40,000 nt of DNA. Origin: Halisarca cf. caerulea (lineage: Eukaryota; Porifera; Demospongiae; Chondrillida; Halisarcidae). Both the position numbers and the translations under genes were made by a program. The stretch spans positions 2,386,011 to 2,426,010 of the forward strand of contig CAUJGJ010000371.1 in assembly GCA_963170055.1 (NCBI GenBank), given 5' to 3'. The notes below the pieces were generated by a model that did no database searches, was not told where the DNA came from, and saw only the letters and a list, made by a program, of their open reading frames with translations. Shown piece after piece: positions 1 through 13,430 of this stretch (positions within the stretch are counted from its first letter, which is position 1; each line of letters begins with the position of its first letter).

Positions 1-1482
1 AGCCTGGTGTCGATTGCAAGGTGAACGATTTTCACTTCTTTTCTATAGGTACGTATATACGCGTACTATATTCGCTGCAATCACAGTGAGCTCGATCTCT
101 AGTGGACTAATAACAGATCGATCCAGTCTTACAGTTTTGATCATTTATAACTTTTACTTACACTCTCTATCAGTAATGGCTAACAAAATGAATTTATCAA
201 ATGTGATGAAAATAATGACGAATGATGATGACAGTGATTGGGATGAATCTGAAGATGAGTTAGTGGCTGCAGATGATGAAGGTGTGGTAGGTGGTTATAT
301 GGAATCAATAATGAGTCCCCTAGATAAGCTAGAAGCTTCATTTGAAAATGAAACAGATGATGTTTCAGTAGACGAGCCTGCTTCAAGCCTCATGCATGAA
401 GAGGAACCTGGTTTAGTGATCCCACTGGAGGATGAGCCTGATACACATCTTGAAATGCAGCCACTTGCAACCTCGAGTCCTGAGCCACAACCACCTACAT
501 CCCGGCTATCCAACTACTTTGTCCATCCGCTATTCACACAGAAAGTAGGTAGTCTGCTCTTCCTAACTGAAGATGATGATCCAGTTGATTTCTTTGAAGC
601 TATCTTTGGGTCAGATAGCTTTGATGCTATGAGCTGAGCAAAGCAATCTCTATGCCTCTCAGTTAGGAGCTGGTAGTGAGTGGACACCTACAAGCAGTGA
701 TGAAATTAGATCATTCATAGGTATCCTATTGGCCATGGGCATACACAAATTGCCTTATCTGTCTGACTACTGGAGCCAGCACCCTCTACTTTCTGCACCT
801 GGTCTGACCAAGTACATGCCACGGGACAGATTCAGGGCCATTTTACGGTACCTTCACCTGAATGACAATACTCAGGCGCTGCCAAGGGATGACCCTAACT
901 ATGACAAGCTGCACAAGGTCCGTCCTTTGCTTGATGCTGTTAGGGTCAACACCCAGGCAGCGTACTATCCCCACCGCGAGCTGGCAGTAGATGAGGCAAT
1001 GGTCCTTTTCAAGGGTCGCTCGAGCATCAAACAGTACATGCCCCTCAAACCCATCAAGAGGGGCTACAAGGTTTGGTGCTTATGCGACTCACGTAATGGA
1101 CTAGCCTATGATTATGAGGTGTATTTGGGTGCCACAGTAGGAAGTGGTGACAGCCTGGGGGAGAAGGTGGTACTACGCCTTATTGAAAAGATCAAAGGCA
1201 GGAGCCATGAAATTTACATGGACAACTTTTTTAGTAGTCCTTCCCTCAGTCTAACCCTCCGCAACTGCCAAACATACATGATAGGCACGGCACGTGTGAA
1301 CAGGAAAGGCTTTCCTATGGCATTGCGGAACACAAAGGCATTGGGGAAGGCTATGAAGAGAGGAGAGCACAAATCCATCCTCATTGATGAGGGAAGAACG
1401 GAGTGCCTCATCTGGATTGACAACAAGCCAGTAGCTTTCCTCAATGCCATTTCCGATCCGAAGTGCACCAGCACAGTAAAGA

Positions 1483-2881
1483 GGTACTTTCTATTTTGCG
1501 GACCGTCCGCGTGGACGCGGACCGAGTGTGCGGACCGCGTCCCGGACTGTGGACAGATACTAGCATAGTCCATAGACCCTTTATGCATGGACCAGAGGTG
1601 TAGGGTCGAGTATCTATGCATAGACCCTAACTAGCTGGGCGTAGTTGACAAATTCTCGTTTGGAGCTAAGCGAGATTAGTCTGATCTTAGTCCGGCGTAG
1701 CTCAGACCCAATCTCGCTCGGCCATTTTCGGGGACTGACGTCACCGGGCGAGGCGGGAAAGGGTCTGGGGTATTTCATCACTGTTAGCGAGCAAAGTCAG
1801 GCATTGACCCTGACCTGTGAATATCATTTTAAATCAAATGAATATCATTAAAAAGCTATGAATAATGTTTAATTCTAGCCTCGCATCACTTGTGTGTTGC
1901 ATCTTTTCAGTGTACCGCTTCTTGGCGATAAAACTGCTTATTCTTCTTCAGTTGCCGAAACCGATCGCAAATGGCAGCGAAGCCGACACTATCGTCTTCC
2001 TAAACCCCTTTGGTAAAATTATAAGGGTATTTTTGTTCCTCAGTATAGCTATGATCAATGGAGTCTGCTTAGTTTGTCGAGCTCGGCGAGCCAGACATCC
2101 AGCCAGAGCCAGTGGGTTCTAAGCTTTTGGAAGGCTCCCAGCACGTTGTCTTTCGACGACTAGCCATTTTACGGTATAAGGTAGCATTTAGAACGTATAC
2201 ATTTTACAAATGCTTCTCACACGGAATCGTTATCTTCTTTTGCTTAGAGGGGGACCCTGGGATATTTTAAGATTTTGATTTGATGCGGAAGGGTTTGAGT
2301 ATCTAGGGCTTAGTAAATTGTCAACTGATTTGCTTCAGCGTTGCAGAAAGGCAAGCTATCTTCAATGATATTCATATCAAGGTCAACTCCGCCCCCTTTG
2401 CACAAACTCAGTATACGAAATACCCCAGACCCTTACTCGCCTTCCTGGTGACGTCAGTCACGGCGAGCATGGGTCTGGCTACGCGGGACTAGCCTGATCT
2501 ATGGTCTGACGGCTACGCCGGCCACGCCAGACCTAGTGCCAGACTAAACCGTAGGCTGTTTGCAATTGCATTAGGGCAGCAATTCACTCGGAGATAGAGC
2601 TCCCACAGCTCTGCTGTTGAATTGAAACTGTTACTGTTCCTATTGTGTGTGAAACACTTACACGCAGAAAATGATTTTTTAGTTGTTTCATTGAGAACTC
2701 TAGAGTTGGTTTAAGGTGAATGGTGGCCTTTAGAAAAGCCTTTTTTGGTTTAAGGCATCAGAGCTGTTATGTTTTAGACATTTTGGGTATCCAAAAGTCC
2801 GCATTTTAGAGTGCGAATCATTGTTCCTATCTTTTGTATGGGTCCGCGTCCGCGCGGACGGTCCGCAAAATAGAAAGTACC
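1483..2881. mobile_element. 1.4-kb non-autonomous DNA transposon (9-bp TSD) inside the piggyBac gene
   Basis: The two ends are inverted copies of about 41 bp with one mismatch. They begin GGTACTTTCTATTTTGCGG and continue into a GC-rich stretch (GGACCGTCCGCG). The 9-bp sequence CAGTAAAGA occurs immediately outside both ends (1474-1482 and 2882-2890), and joining the flanks restores piggyBac homology at the junction (TVKR then TARM). A 9-bp duplication with long ends is typical of Mutator-like (MULE) elements, but no transposase lies inside, so the superfamily is inferred. It contains a second inverted repeat pair (see the separate entry). Confidence 0.85.
1655..2548. repeat. inner inverted repeat, possibly a nested MITE
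   Basis: Within the 1.4-kb element, about 1680-1780 and 2400-2510 are inverted imperfect copies. Both arms share GGGTCTGGGGTATTTC, a GACGTCAC core and further out a GCGTAGC/CAGACCCA block. The spacer (1790-2395) contains no recognisable coding region. It may be a separate foldback element inserted in the outer one, or subterminal repeats of the same element. I cannot define an exact target duplication for it. Confidence 0.6.
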
Positions 2882-3419
2882 CAGTAAAGAGGACGGCAAG
2901 GATGGATCCAGACTTCAGATCCCCTGCCCAAAAAGTGTTGAACTCTACAACACTTTTATGGGTGGGGTTGATCTTTTTGATTCAAGGCGAAAAACGTATT
3001 CCTGTAGTAGGAAAGCAAAGAAAGGCTATTCTACTTTCTGCTGGACATGGCCACAACGAACGTATATATCAACACAAAGAGAGTACCACCGTCAAACTCA
3101 CGCAGGAGTTCATCATGGCTGTAGCGGAGCGGTTGATATCCTCCTATTCGTCTAGGAAGCGTCCCTCCATCAAGAGTCCACCATCCGGCGTCCGCTTCCA
3201 AGGGCATCACTTCCCGGACAAGCAACAGACTTCTCACAACTGCCGCATGTGTGAAGACAGACGGCGGACCGTTTTCTGCTGTCGCGACTGCTCGTCCGAC
3301 CATCCCGTGCCGCTATGCCCTGTTCCCTGCTTCAAGCTATACCATACAGTGGAGAAGCTGCCAAAAAAACGGGTGAAATCAGCTTGCAAACCATCCCAGG
3401 ACGAAAGATCGTGACTCAA

Positions 3420-4446
3420 CTTCAGAAACAGCGGACATTTTATTTTTCTGTATGCCGTATATTATTGCATATATTTCCGTAAACGTGCGTTTTAGGCTAG
3501 TCGCTTGCGTATTACTGTACTTTTTCTCTGCTTTTTATACTTATCCCTAGACGTTCTGTGCACATAAAACTTGGCATGAACAATATGCTCTGACAGCTCT
3601 ATCTATTGGTATAAATTTTATGCCTCTGCGATAAATTTCAATATTCGCCGTCTAAACCCACTGTTATTATAAGAGCCACAAAAGTGGTCTTCCGTCAATA
3701 AGGGGTCTAACTATATAGATTAATATTATGGGTTATAAGCTGGGGTATCATATCCTTGTACTTCCTAACCAGGTATTACTCAATATCAGTCACTGTGTTT
3801 TTACTAACGAGGTTATAATGTATGTAATAAGTTAAATTCTGCAGTATACATGTCTTGAATAGTGGCTACAAGAATCTTGTCCACCGTGGTACATGCATAA
3901 GGATTAATTTTTATTAAGTTAATATCCCATCATTATGCAATGTCTATGCTGTAGTGCCTTAATGCTTAGCCTAAATTAATACAGACCTCTCAATGATGAA
4001 CAGCCTCAGGACCACTGAAGAGGTTAACTCCCTATATTAAGGTGTTCATGATCACTGCAGGGTTCCTTCACAATACAGCGAATAGGTTTACATTGTAAGG
4101 TCTATGGTGTGTTATATCAAGGAGTTTGTTGGATTCAGGGCTCATTAGTGAAGTTCAGCTGTACTTCATGGATGCACAGTCGCACAATGTCATATGTTTT
4201 ACATGTCATCAAGAGCACATATTAGGTTATGCGTTCCTGATGTCATACTTACTTAATCTGTTCCAGCTTTTGATTCTATATAAATCTATCAGTTGCAAGA
4301 ATGTATTGTGCCACGTTGTTTAAAAAAATAAATGAATGTCCTCCACCTTTAAGTTAACCATGAACTTCAATCACTAGCTTGCAAGACATTGAAGTGCATG
4401 TAACTGCTACTGTAATTTCACTGAACACAAGATTATAATAATAATG
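3420..4446. other. no gene recognised
   Basis: This stretch between the piggyBac remnant and the TG tract is AT-rich. It holds only short reading frames without recognisable similarity. Undetected 5' exons of the downstream kinase gene could lie here, but I see no signal peptide or Ig-type exon. Confidence 0.5.
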
Positions 4447-4708
<262 letters not shown>

Positions 4709-4831
4709 TGTATGTGTATACATATCTTTGCTGTAGAAATTCTACTGCCACCTACAATATTGAAAGTGAATCCAGGAATTCGAACCCCACTAATGAATGA
4801 ATCTGAAGTTGCAGTCATATCATTTCCACAG

Positions 4832-7800
4832 ATGTACACATTGTTACAAGAGAAAACAAACTTATGGTTATCTTTAACTGCACTCTAATTCATGAAGGAT
4901 TCCCAAAAGCTAACATTATGTGGACAAGAAATGGAGTACCAATCAACATTACTGGCATACATATGACAGGCACCCAACGCACAGGTGACAAAGGCAGCCT
5001 TTTTGTTCTTAATATCACAAGTGTTACAGATGGAGCACACTACTGCTGTAAGGCTGAAAGTTATGCTGGAAAAGACATTGCTTGTAGTGAACTCCGTATT
5101 CCAGAATGTGAGTTTCACATTCCAATCTCCTCGTGAGCTTCTTATTCCTGGACTGCTATTTACGGATGTAAATTGAGTGCATTATTAGGATGATAGTGCT
5201 TATTGTTTATACAGTCATTCATTTTTTTGCAAACAATGCATATGGCATTACTTGCATTTGGGACATGACATTGTGTTTGCAATGTCATTTGCATGGGAGT
5301 TATGTGTGCAGCGTGTTCATTAGGTGAGTCTTGATGAAGTCAACCTGTCAGTGAATGCATCCCTCAGATAACTGATAAAAGTGCTAGCTTGCACAGACTA
5401 ATGTGGTCGTGCATGGACATCTGATATGTCTAGATAAATCTGATAATTGTTTTGAATGCACATCTTATACCACACTCATTCATCCATTCAGTATAAATAT
5501 TCCTATTAATCAATCAAAGGTTCTGGTGTTTGTATGCTTCAAACAGTAGCAGTGTGATATGTATTGGTCTATGCTATGGCAGTGCTGGGAAAGTACTTAC
5601 AACAGGTCCTTGAAATTAGTCAATAAGTGCCTTCTTTCAATGTAGATGAATCACAAGGGAGGCCGGAGGGCTAATGTTGTTTAGCATCAGTTTAGAAGCT
5701 GCATATAACCTGTGTCCTCAATGTATGGTAAAAAACTTTGTGCTAGAGAAAAAGTATTACTACACATTGTCATTTAAAGATCATCAGATTATGTATAATA
5801 TCAATGAGCTTATAGCAACATAGAGTAGGTGGAAAATGATCATTTACAAACTAAATACTATAATATTATGCTTTCTATAAAGCAGTTCCACTATATAGTG
5901 TGGCAAATACCATGCAAGTGAGCTATACTATTATATACATTATATTTATCATAAATTATTATTAAAATTATAATAATTTTATAAAGGTAAAATTGTGATA
6001 ACCCATACATATCCCTGCAGAAGCTAGATTTATGTTGGCATGTGCCAGGAGGTCTAACTATATAAATAGTATAGATTTGTGCATCTTTGCCAATGCATAT
6101 AATACAAAAAAATATTATGTTTTTTATGTTCATACTTTCAAGATTCTCCCGTGGAAGAAGACCAACATGCGACAACAGCTGTTACTGTATCCACTACAGT
6201 AGTCTTTGGTTTTATTCTGGTGATTGGGCTAATTGGAGTTCCAGTGTTGATTAAGTGTCATTTGTATACAAAAAAGCACAAAAGGTCAATTATACATAAT
6301 TTCATTGCATGCAAATGTATGCTCATGCATGCACCAAGTGGTATGATGGTGTTGACTGGTTACTTATCACAAGGCGCTATACAATACTGTGCATGCATTG
6401 CTACATACACAAATATATTGCGACTATTTGTATGTTACTATTATAATACCATATAGAAATATAAAAAGTATCATAAATTATTACTATGTGGTCATGATTA
6501 TAAGCCCACTCATACATTTCCCAAATACTGGCAAAATTCACTTTGGTCTAATTTTGTATAATATAATTATTATGATTTACTTTACCAATTACCCTACTAT
6601 TATGTTAACACCTACATGTATAGGGAAAAGAGCCATGAAATGTCTAGGACGTTGCCCTTGCCACCTAGAGCAATCTATCAAGGATTAGAAGTAAGTGTCA
6701 GCATGTGGCTCACTGTTGCATGCTTTCTACTGCTGTGCGCGGAATAATATTTGAGATTAGTGCAATTCAATAGTGGTGCTGCAGTCAATTCATTTTGTAC
6801 AGTAAAGTGGAAAAGATTAATATATATTCAAAGTGTTTGATGAATCAAATAGCATTATCCATTAATTATATTAAAGTTAAGTATGGAACTGCACTAACTG
6901 GATTATATAATTTTGGCAGCATTGATACCACTTCCAGGAAGCTTTTATTTTGGCAGCAAATGACACAGGCTGGGAGATGTCACATGATGACTTGGAACTT
7001 CAAAGCAGTCTTGGAATGGGTCAATTTGGAGATGTAAAACTTGCTTTTCTCAAAAGTACCTCGTGTACAGACAGAATAAAGAGCTATATTGATAGAATGA
7101 AGGGAGCTGGAGAGTCTTTATCCACATGCAGAACTGTAGCAGTCAAGTTTTTGCGAGGTAACTTAATATATTGGACACCATGCATTCATACTGGAGGAAT
7201 AGGACGGGACACCTGTCCATTATATTGAAATCTTAATATGAAACTAAAAGTTAATATTTTAATATTGCAAGTTTAACAGGTCTTAGAAAAATGTTAGCAC
7301 AAATAAATATTCAAATTGATTAAATGTACAAAACAGTGTATTGCATTTATTGACACAATTATAATATCTTGGTACTAATAAAATATACAAGAGATTATTG
7401 GGAATTTTATATACATATAATATACAGCAAGTCACTGGTCAAAGTATACCTATATACATAATGTACACAATGTCATTGATTTGCTATCCATCAGGTACAA
7501 CAACTGCTGAAAACAAAATATTGTTTCTTCAAGAAATCAATCTGATGAAGAAAGTATCTTCAGTTGGTAGCAAACACCTAATACAGCTTATTGGGTACAT
7601 TGTATCAGAAACGCCCATGGCAATGGTAATGGAATATGCTCCATTTGGTGATCTCCATGGCAACCTGATGAAATGGCGGGAAGAGGTGAGGGTGAACCGA
7701 TCGCTACTTATATAGTGGTCACAAGGTATTATGTGCAATTAATAATAATATCCTGTATAATATAGTTAATACTGTAACTATTGTAAAAATTATTATTCTG

Positions 7801-10800
7801 CATATTAATGTATAGTTATGCATGACATTGTGATTTAATTTTCATATGTAGGTATGTATGTATTATATATTATTTGCAAGCTATGTTACATACCAGTCCA
7901 GTGCATACAAGGAATTCATATGATGGTATGCATATACACACTCACCTCCTTCAATATGCAGCTTGACACTCATTCTACTTACATCAAACCTCTTTCTGGG
8001 TCCACTTCTGATTTGCCTTCTGCTGTTCTGGACAAAGACCAGCTGTATGTACAAGAAGCACTCAAAGAAGATGATTTATTTTCCTTTGCTCATCAAATTG
8101 CCTTAGGAATGGTATGGTAAAGTCTTTATGATTCAGAAGTGTATGCATGCCATCCTCATGCATGTTGTGTAAAAATGTAATCTTCCATCCTTATAATAAT
8201 ATACCGATGTGCACGGTCATACAGATAGATATGCAATTACTGTAATAGTAATTTGATGCATGCATATTGAGGGAAAATTATTATTATTAATTTGTTTAAT
8301 TTAATAACTATAACCGTGCAGAGCTACTTAGCATCCATGAATGTGATTCATCGAGATTTGGCCTGCCGAAATGTATTGGTGGGTGAAAACAAGATTTTAA
8401 AGGTTTCTGATTTTGGCTTATCAAAGGAAGTCGATGGAATCTATACATCAACATCAGAGACCAAACTCCCACTGCGATGGATGTCTCCGGAAGCCATAAC
8501 TCATCGTTTGTTTTCTGAAAAATCTGATGTGTAAGTTAAAACTAGCAAAATTAATAATTCTAATAACAGATAATGGTTCAAGTTAGTACATTTTGTAGCT
8601 CACTGCATTAAGTTTGGAGTTCACTATAGTACTGCATACTACATTTATTACATTGTAGCTGGTCCTATGGAGTGTGTCTATGGGAGATCTGCACTCTTGG
8701 TGAGTATATTCATGTTTATTGATAAGGTAGCTAGGGAAGATATACAATGCATGTGATGAACAACCATGCAGTCTACGTTTCCTGATAGTCAAATTATATT
8801 ATATTGACTTAATATATGAATGTTACATGAATATATAACATTTGTACTAATTAATGATGACCAGGTATTGTTATAAGATGCATAATCATAATATGTGAAA
8901 TTTATAATACTATATATCATTGTAAAAATTACATTCTTTTCAGGGGAAATCCCTTTTGGACACAAATCAAATGCTGAGGTTGCAGCATCAGTTGCAAAGT
9001 CAGTTCTTCTCGAGAGACCACGTACATGTCATGATCAAATGTGAGTCTATGCGCATTGCCAATAGACCTTACAATCCTAAATCACTCCTGTCATGCACTT
9101 ACTCTGTAAAAATTGCTATTCATATCAATGAAAGCATAATTATATAATATATATGTCCTCGATCTGATGCAAACACTGTATGTCAAGCTTAAAGAGCACA
9201 TGTGTATAGGGCACAGCCATAATAATAATAATAGCAATAATTACAATATACCTGATTCAGGATCATAATGATAGTTACTGTACTACGTTATGCTTTTGTA
9301 TGATATGGCATTGCGTATGCTGCACCTCTCACATTTCTTTCATTTGAATTTAGTACACTCCAAACTTTATAAGTATAATAGTGCTAGCCATGGTATAATA
9401 ATCAACAATAGTATAGTACAAGATCAATGCCTGCATGCTTACATAACATTATGCAAATGTGTACATAGATGGAATTTCATTTGTATATAATATTCTATGC
9501 TATGCATGTATGCAGATATAAACTGATGTTGGAATGCTGGAAGATGAATGCTAGTGATCGTCCCACATTTAGAGACATTGAGAATTACTTTGAAGATCTA
9601 ATTGTGAACAAGTGTTACAGTAGCGATCTGTACATTACAGTGTATGACATCCCTGAAGGTGTGTGTGCACATACGTATATACCATAAAAGACTGCATGGG
9701 ATTTGAGTACATGTGAGGCTAATAGATTACAATTCTCTTCAAAAAGTACCATTATTATTAAAGATTGTAGTTGAAACAGTTCAATTTCTGCTTCTGATCA
9801 GATCCTACAATTGTAAAAAGATTGTGTGTGGGGGGGGGGTGAGGGGGGAAGGTATGCCGTCAATCAGTGTACGTAACTTAAAGTTAAAATAGTGCAATAT
9901 ATTCTCCATCTCAAAGAAACCCATCCATTAAAAAGAACTCAACTTTGCCAAGCAACTGCATGTACACAAAGGGAAATTAAAGTGTTATAGTAATACACAG
10001 TTATATTAAGTTCTGGCTGATGACCTTATCAATAATTATGATCATTTTCAACTGTGAGGTACAATTCTCATGTTGGACACTAATTAGACAAATCTAGTGT
10101 AATGGTAGAGTACGCTTGCAACAGTTACCAAAGTATACTTGTAGCACACTCTGCAACTCTCATTAATCACATGCAGTACATGACATCCTCATGTAACAGG
10201 TGTATGTAAATTAACATGCTATCCGTGAAGACCAATACTCCTGGAGGTATAATAGGACTTTGACATATACAGTCTTGTAATGTGTCACGGCTTCTATATA
10301 TAGGATGTCCGGGGCACTATGCATGCACCCAAACAGTATACTCTGTCCTACTTTAACAGAATCAACAAGCAGTAACTTCAAGCAATATACATGCTTGCAT
10401 GATCAGGCAGCTAAGGTTGCTGCATGTCTCCCCCTATCAGGTCATGGAATCTTTTGGGCACAGGAGTGTATAGGATTTGGAAACAGCTAGCCTGAGGAAA
10501 ATTGTTTCTGTAAATATGGGGTTCCCATATTATCATTATGATTATCATTCATAATCAAGCATTCATGCTGAACCTCCATGCAAACCTTCTACCTTGCTTT
10601 TGTTAAAAAGATGGAATATTGGTATGTTGACACAACAATAGATTGTGGATTCTCACACATCACAATCTTGTATTCTTTAAATTGCACTCCGGCACAGTAT
10701 TGTGGTTTACTTTGTGTATTGAGTATTATATGCATTATATGTATACAATATGCATGTTTCATGATATAACAATATTATTTTCCAGTAATATATTATTTTT

Positions 10801-10879
10801 TGTCTTTATGAAATCCTCAGCACATGACCTTGAGGATACTCCAAATCTAGATCCTGTGCAGAAGACAGAAGAAGCATAG
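4832..10879 (+). CDS. receptor tyrosine kinase with Ig domain (5' partial, 11 exons)
   Basis: Exons joined by GT-AG sites and matching phase: 4832-5107, 6143-6284, 6624-6690, 6938-7157, 7495-7685, 7962-8111, 8322-8530, 8659-8699, 8944-9040, 9516-9658, 10821-10879 (stop TAG). Exon 1 is a phase 1-1 Ig domain (FNC, IMWTRNG, DGAHYCC). Exon 2 encodes a juxtamembrane stretch and one membrane helix ([18 protein letters not shown]). The kinase has the glycine loop LGMGQFGDV, lysine in VAVKF, helix-C glutamate in [27 protein letters not shown] and the end motif [15 protein letters not shown]. All catalytic residues are present and HRDLACRN marks a tyrosine kinase. A short kinase insert and a 19-codon tail with a YITVYDIPE stretch before it complete it. 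The product should sit in the plasma membrane; its ligand is unknown. The signal peptide and any further ectodomain exons are not seen, so the 5' end is open. The boundaries of exon 1 and the weak GTCAAT donor after exon 2 are the least certain. Confidence 0.88.
9826..9852. repeat. G-rich tract in kinase intron
   Basis: A run of G bases interrupted by TGA and AAGG lies in the long last intron of the receptor kinase gene. That intron (9659-10820) otherwise shows no feature. Confidence 0.7.
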
Positions 10880-11158
10880 GTACGGGATCACATCTGTGCA
10901 CCCTTAGCAGCACGGACAAACAGACAAACAGTATAATCAAATAGCTTAATTACCACTCTATGGGTTCATGCAATCAATTCATCAAAAGCAAATAACTTCC
11001 TTACTCCAAACTATAGTCTATAGTGCTCAACATATATATAATACTACGCAAAACATGATCACGTGCATGCCTGATTATTCATTTTAATACCAATATGTGT
11101 ATGTCTCAATCCAAGTGTGCAGGTGTGCTGTAAATAATAGTAGTTTATATTATTTAGT

Positions 11159-11217
11159 AGTTAAGACATCGGCGCGCGGGCTGTATGCTATACATCCGGA
11201 GTGCCTATGTCTTAACT
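11159..11217. repeat. short foldback element
   Basis: A 59-bp palindromic unit begins AGTTAAGACATCGGC and ends with the inverted GCCTATGTCTTAACT. A related, longer unit with a shared GGGCTGTATG block lies at 27544-27665, so this appears to be a shortened copy of a dispersed family. The rest of 10880-11371 shows no gene. Confidence 0.65.
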
Positions 11218-11371
11218 AGATCCGTACGTGGACTTTCGGCAAGTGTTCTTGACTACCAGGGATTCGACAAAGCAATTTGAATGCTAAATATCGAGTTTCC
11301 AAAGGGAATCGGGGGTTAAAATTCCCAAAGAAGACTTTCTCGGCGACAATGCTAAGTTCGCTTCTCGTGGT

Positions 11372-13430
11372 AGATAGATAGATAGATAGATAGATATTAT
11401 TATTAATTATATGCAGGAAAACCTGTAAGCTCAAAATGGCTTGTCTACCCAGGTATCCTGCTCAATACATACACTCAGTCTGATAATTACAGAAAATGAT
11501 GACAATGGTAGCAACAACAGTAAATTAAATATATGATACAATAGTGAATAACAATTAGACAACATGCAGTGAAATACAAATGATGTACGTACATATTATA
11601 TACACAAGCAGTCAGAAATATAATAATTAGTAGTATTTCAACACAGAATTATGGCCTGCAGAAGACTGCAAATCTGCCAGAGCAAGTTCCACTCTTTACC
11701 CCCAACAAATCCAAAGTGTCTCCTTCCGAATTCAGTTTTATAGCTTGCAATTTAAGATGGATGTCGTCATGCCCTCGGATTATAACCCCATTGTCACCTC
11801 TAACATTGCTGTTGACAGTTAGGACTTTGTACAATTCCTGGGGTGCTCCACCTTCAAGGCAGTTAATTTCACATCACAATGAGACGCTTAAATTTCCTCC
11901 TCTTGGAAAGAGTTAGCTCTTCCTCAAAATGGAGCTTGAATACCTTGGAGGCTCATTTAATAGCAGTCTTGCTCCATAGTTCTGTAATCGTTGAATCTTT
12001 GTTAAGTTGAAGCTTGTTGGAGCGTTCCTGCCACACTGTCGAGCAGTAGTCAAGATGTGTATATATAGCAGAACCACTGCATTGCAATTGTACACTGTCT
12101 TCTTCAATGAAAAAAGGAGTGTGTTTCTCAATTTACTCAAGAGTCCGGACCCTTTAGTGCACTTCTTCATTATTTCATCGCAGTGTTGATACCACTTCAA
12201 TTCATCATCCAGTAAGACACCAAGACATTTCACAATGGTCTTCACCTCAGCTCCCACATCACCAATCTTCACTCAAACATCAGTAAACTCAGACCTTCTA
12301 TATATGCTTCCTACTCAACATCATCATGGCACTTGCGTTTTAGCAACATTTAGGTTCAACCTGTTCAGCTGCACCCACTGTTGAACGTTCTGCATGTCAC
12401 TGCTCAGCTTGGCTACCAAGGACTCTTTATTTAAATCAACAATGGAGATGGTAGTACTAGTGTTGTCAGCATATTGTCTAGCTTGGCCATGGGCCATCAC
12501 TGCAGGCAGGTCATTGGCATATATCAAGAAGAGTAGCGGCCCCAGGATTGATCCCTGTGGCTCCCCACATACAATGTACGTCCATTCAGACTTAATTCAC
12601 AATATTCACTTTTATTCTCTGTCTTCTCCCGGCATATAGATATCCACTAAACCAGTCTAATTGAGGGCCCCTCACTCCATAATTAATGCTTCAACTTCTT
12701 CATCAAAATGCCATGATCAACCATATCAAAGGTCTTAATTAGAAAAATCATAAACAAAGAGCCCACCAACCTGTCCTTGTCCAATGCAACCAACCATGTA
12801 TACATCAACTAGGACTGTCAAGATATCCTGGGTAAAGCACCCAGCTCTAAATCCATACTGGTTTGATTTCAAGATGCTATTGTGTTTTAGGTGATTATAT
12901 ACAGCTGACCATGCACTAACCTCGAGCTCTCCATGACTTTGACAACTGCTGGCAGCACAGAGACAGGTCTGTAATTGTCAACTTTGTCCCTGTGCTTACC
13001 CTTCGGTACAGGTGTGACCTCAGCAGACTTAATTCCATTCGGATGGCAGGTTTCCACATGATAAACTATAATTGAATATAGACTTGTCAGGCTCTCATAT
13101 ACACCAGGGGCAACCAAATGTAGTAGCCTGCAATTAATCTCATCAAAGCCTGTAGCCTTGCAATTGAGAATCAAGTGCTAGGAGCACCTTAAAATTTAAT
13201 ACTTCCTCTGCCTCAAACGGCTGAAGCAAAAAGTCAACATCACAATGATCAGCATGCCGTAACAATTGTTCGTTACTGGCCTCTGCCTCAGATGGAGCAA
13301 CAATACCAACAAGAGAAGTAAAATAATCCCTGAACTCAACTTCTATCTCCTCATTGTCACTTATTACAACTTCACCATTCCGCGAGACATTCATCCATTT
13401 AAAAATAATATATATGGCTGCACCATTCAA
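11372..13430 (-). pseudogene. decayed non-LTR retrotransposon (LINE) reverse transcriptase
   Basis: On the minus strand, blocks of a LINE reverse transcriptase occur in order but in shifting frames. Near 13150-13430 there is an upstream linker region. Near 12887-13150 the ATGFDEINCRLL and NYRPVSVLP motifs are seen. Near 12480 IYANDLPAVM is followed by QYADN, the place of the catalytic YADD with the last Asp replaced. Near 12230 CLGVLLDDELKW is seen, and near 11680-11720 a TEFGRRHFGF block typical of the C-terminus. Several frameshifts and stops separate them and the endonuclease part is missing, so it is 5'-truncated and dead. A (TATC)n microsatellite at 11370-11396 lies where the 3' tail would be. 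CR1/L2/Rex-like clades are possible. Confidence 0.8.

Larger units (their letters stand above)
174..3417 (+). pseudogene. piggyBac-type transposase, decayed and interrupted
   Basis: Remnant of a piggyBac (DDE_Tnp_1_7) transposase. The likely start is the ATG at 174, followed by an acidic N-terminal region to about 630. The frame then shifts and the DDE domain runs to 1482 (YMPLKPIKRGYKVWCLCDS; first Asp in LAVDEAM, second in EIYMDNFFSS). A 1.4-kb element is inserted at 1483-2881. After it the protein resumes with MGGVDLFDSRR (third Asp) near 2958, then a block ending INTKRVPP, then the C-terminal cysteine-rich finger near 3230-3350 (CRMCEDRRR, CCRDC, CPVPCFKLYHT). These pieces lie in three different frames. 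One frameshift falls near 625 and three more between about 2930 and 3095. The three catalytic Asp positions survive but the gene cannot make one protein. No terminal repeats or TTAA flanks were found, and the 5' end may lie before the window. Confidence 0.88.
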
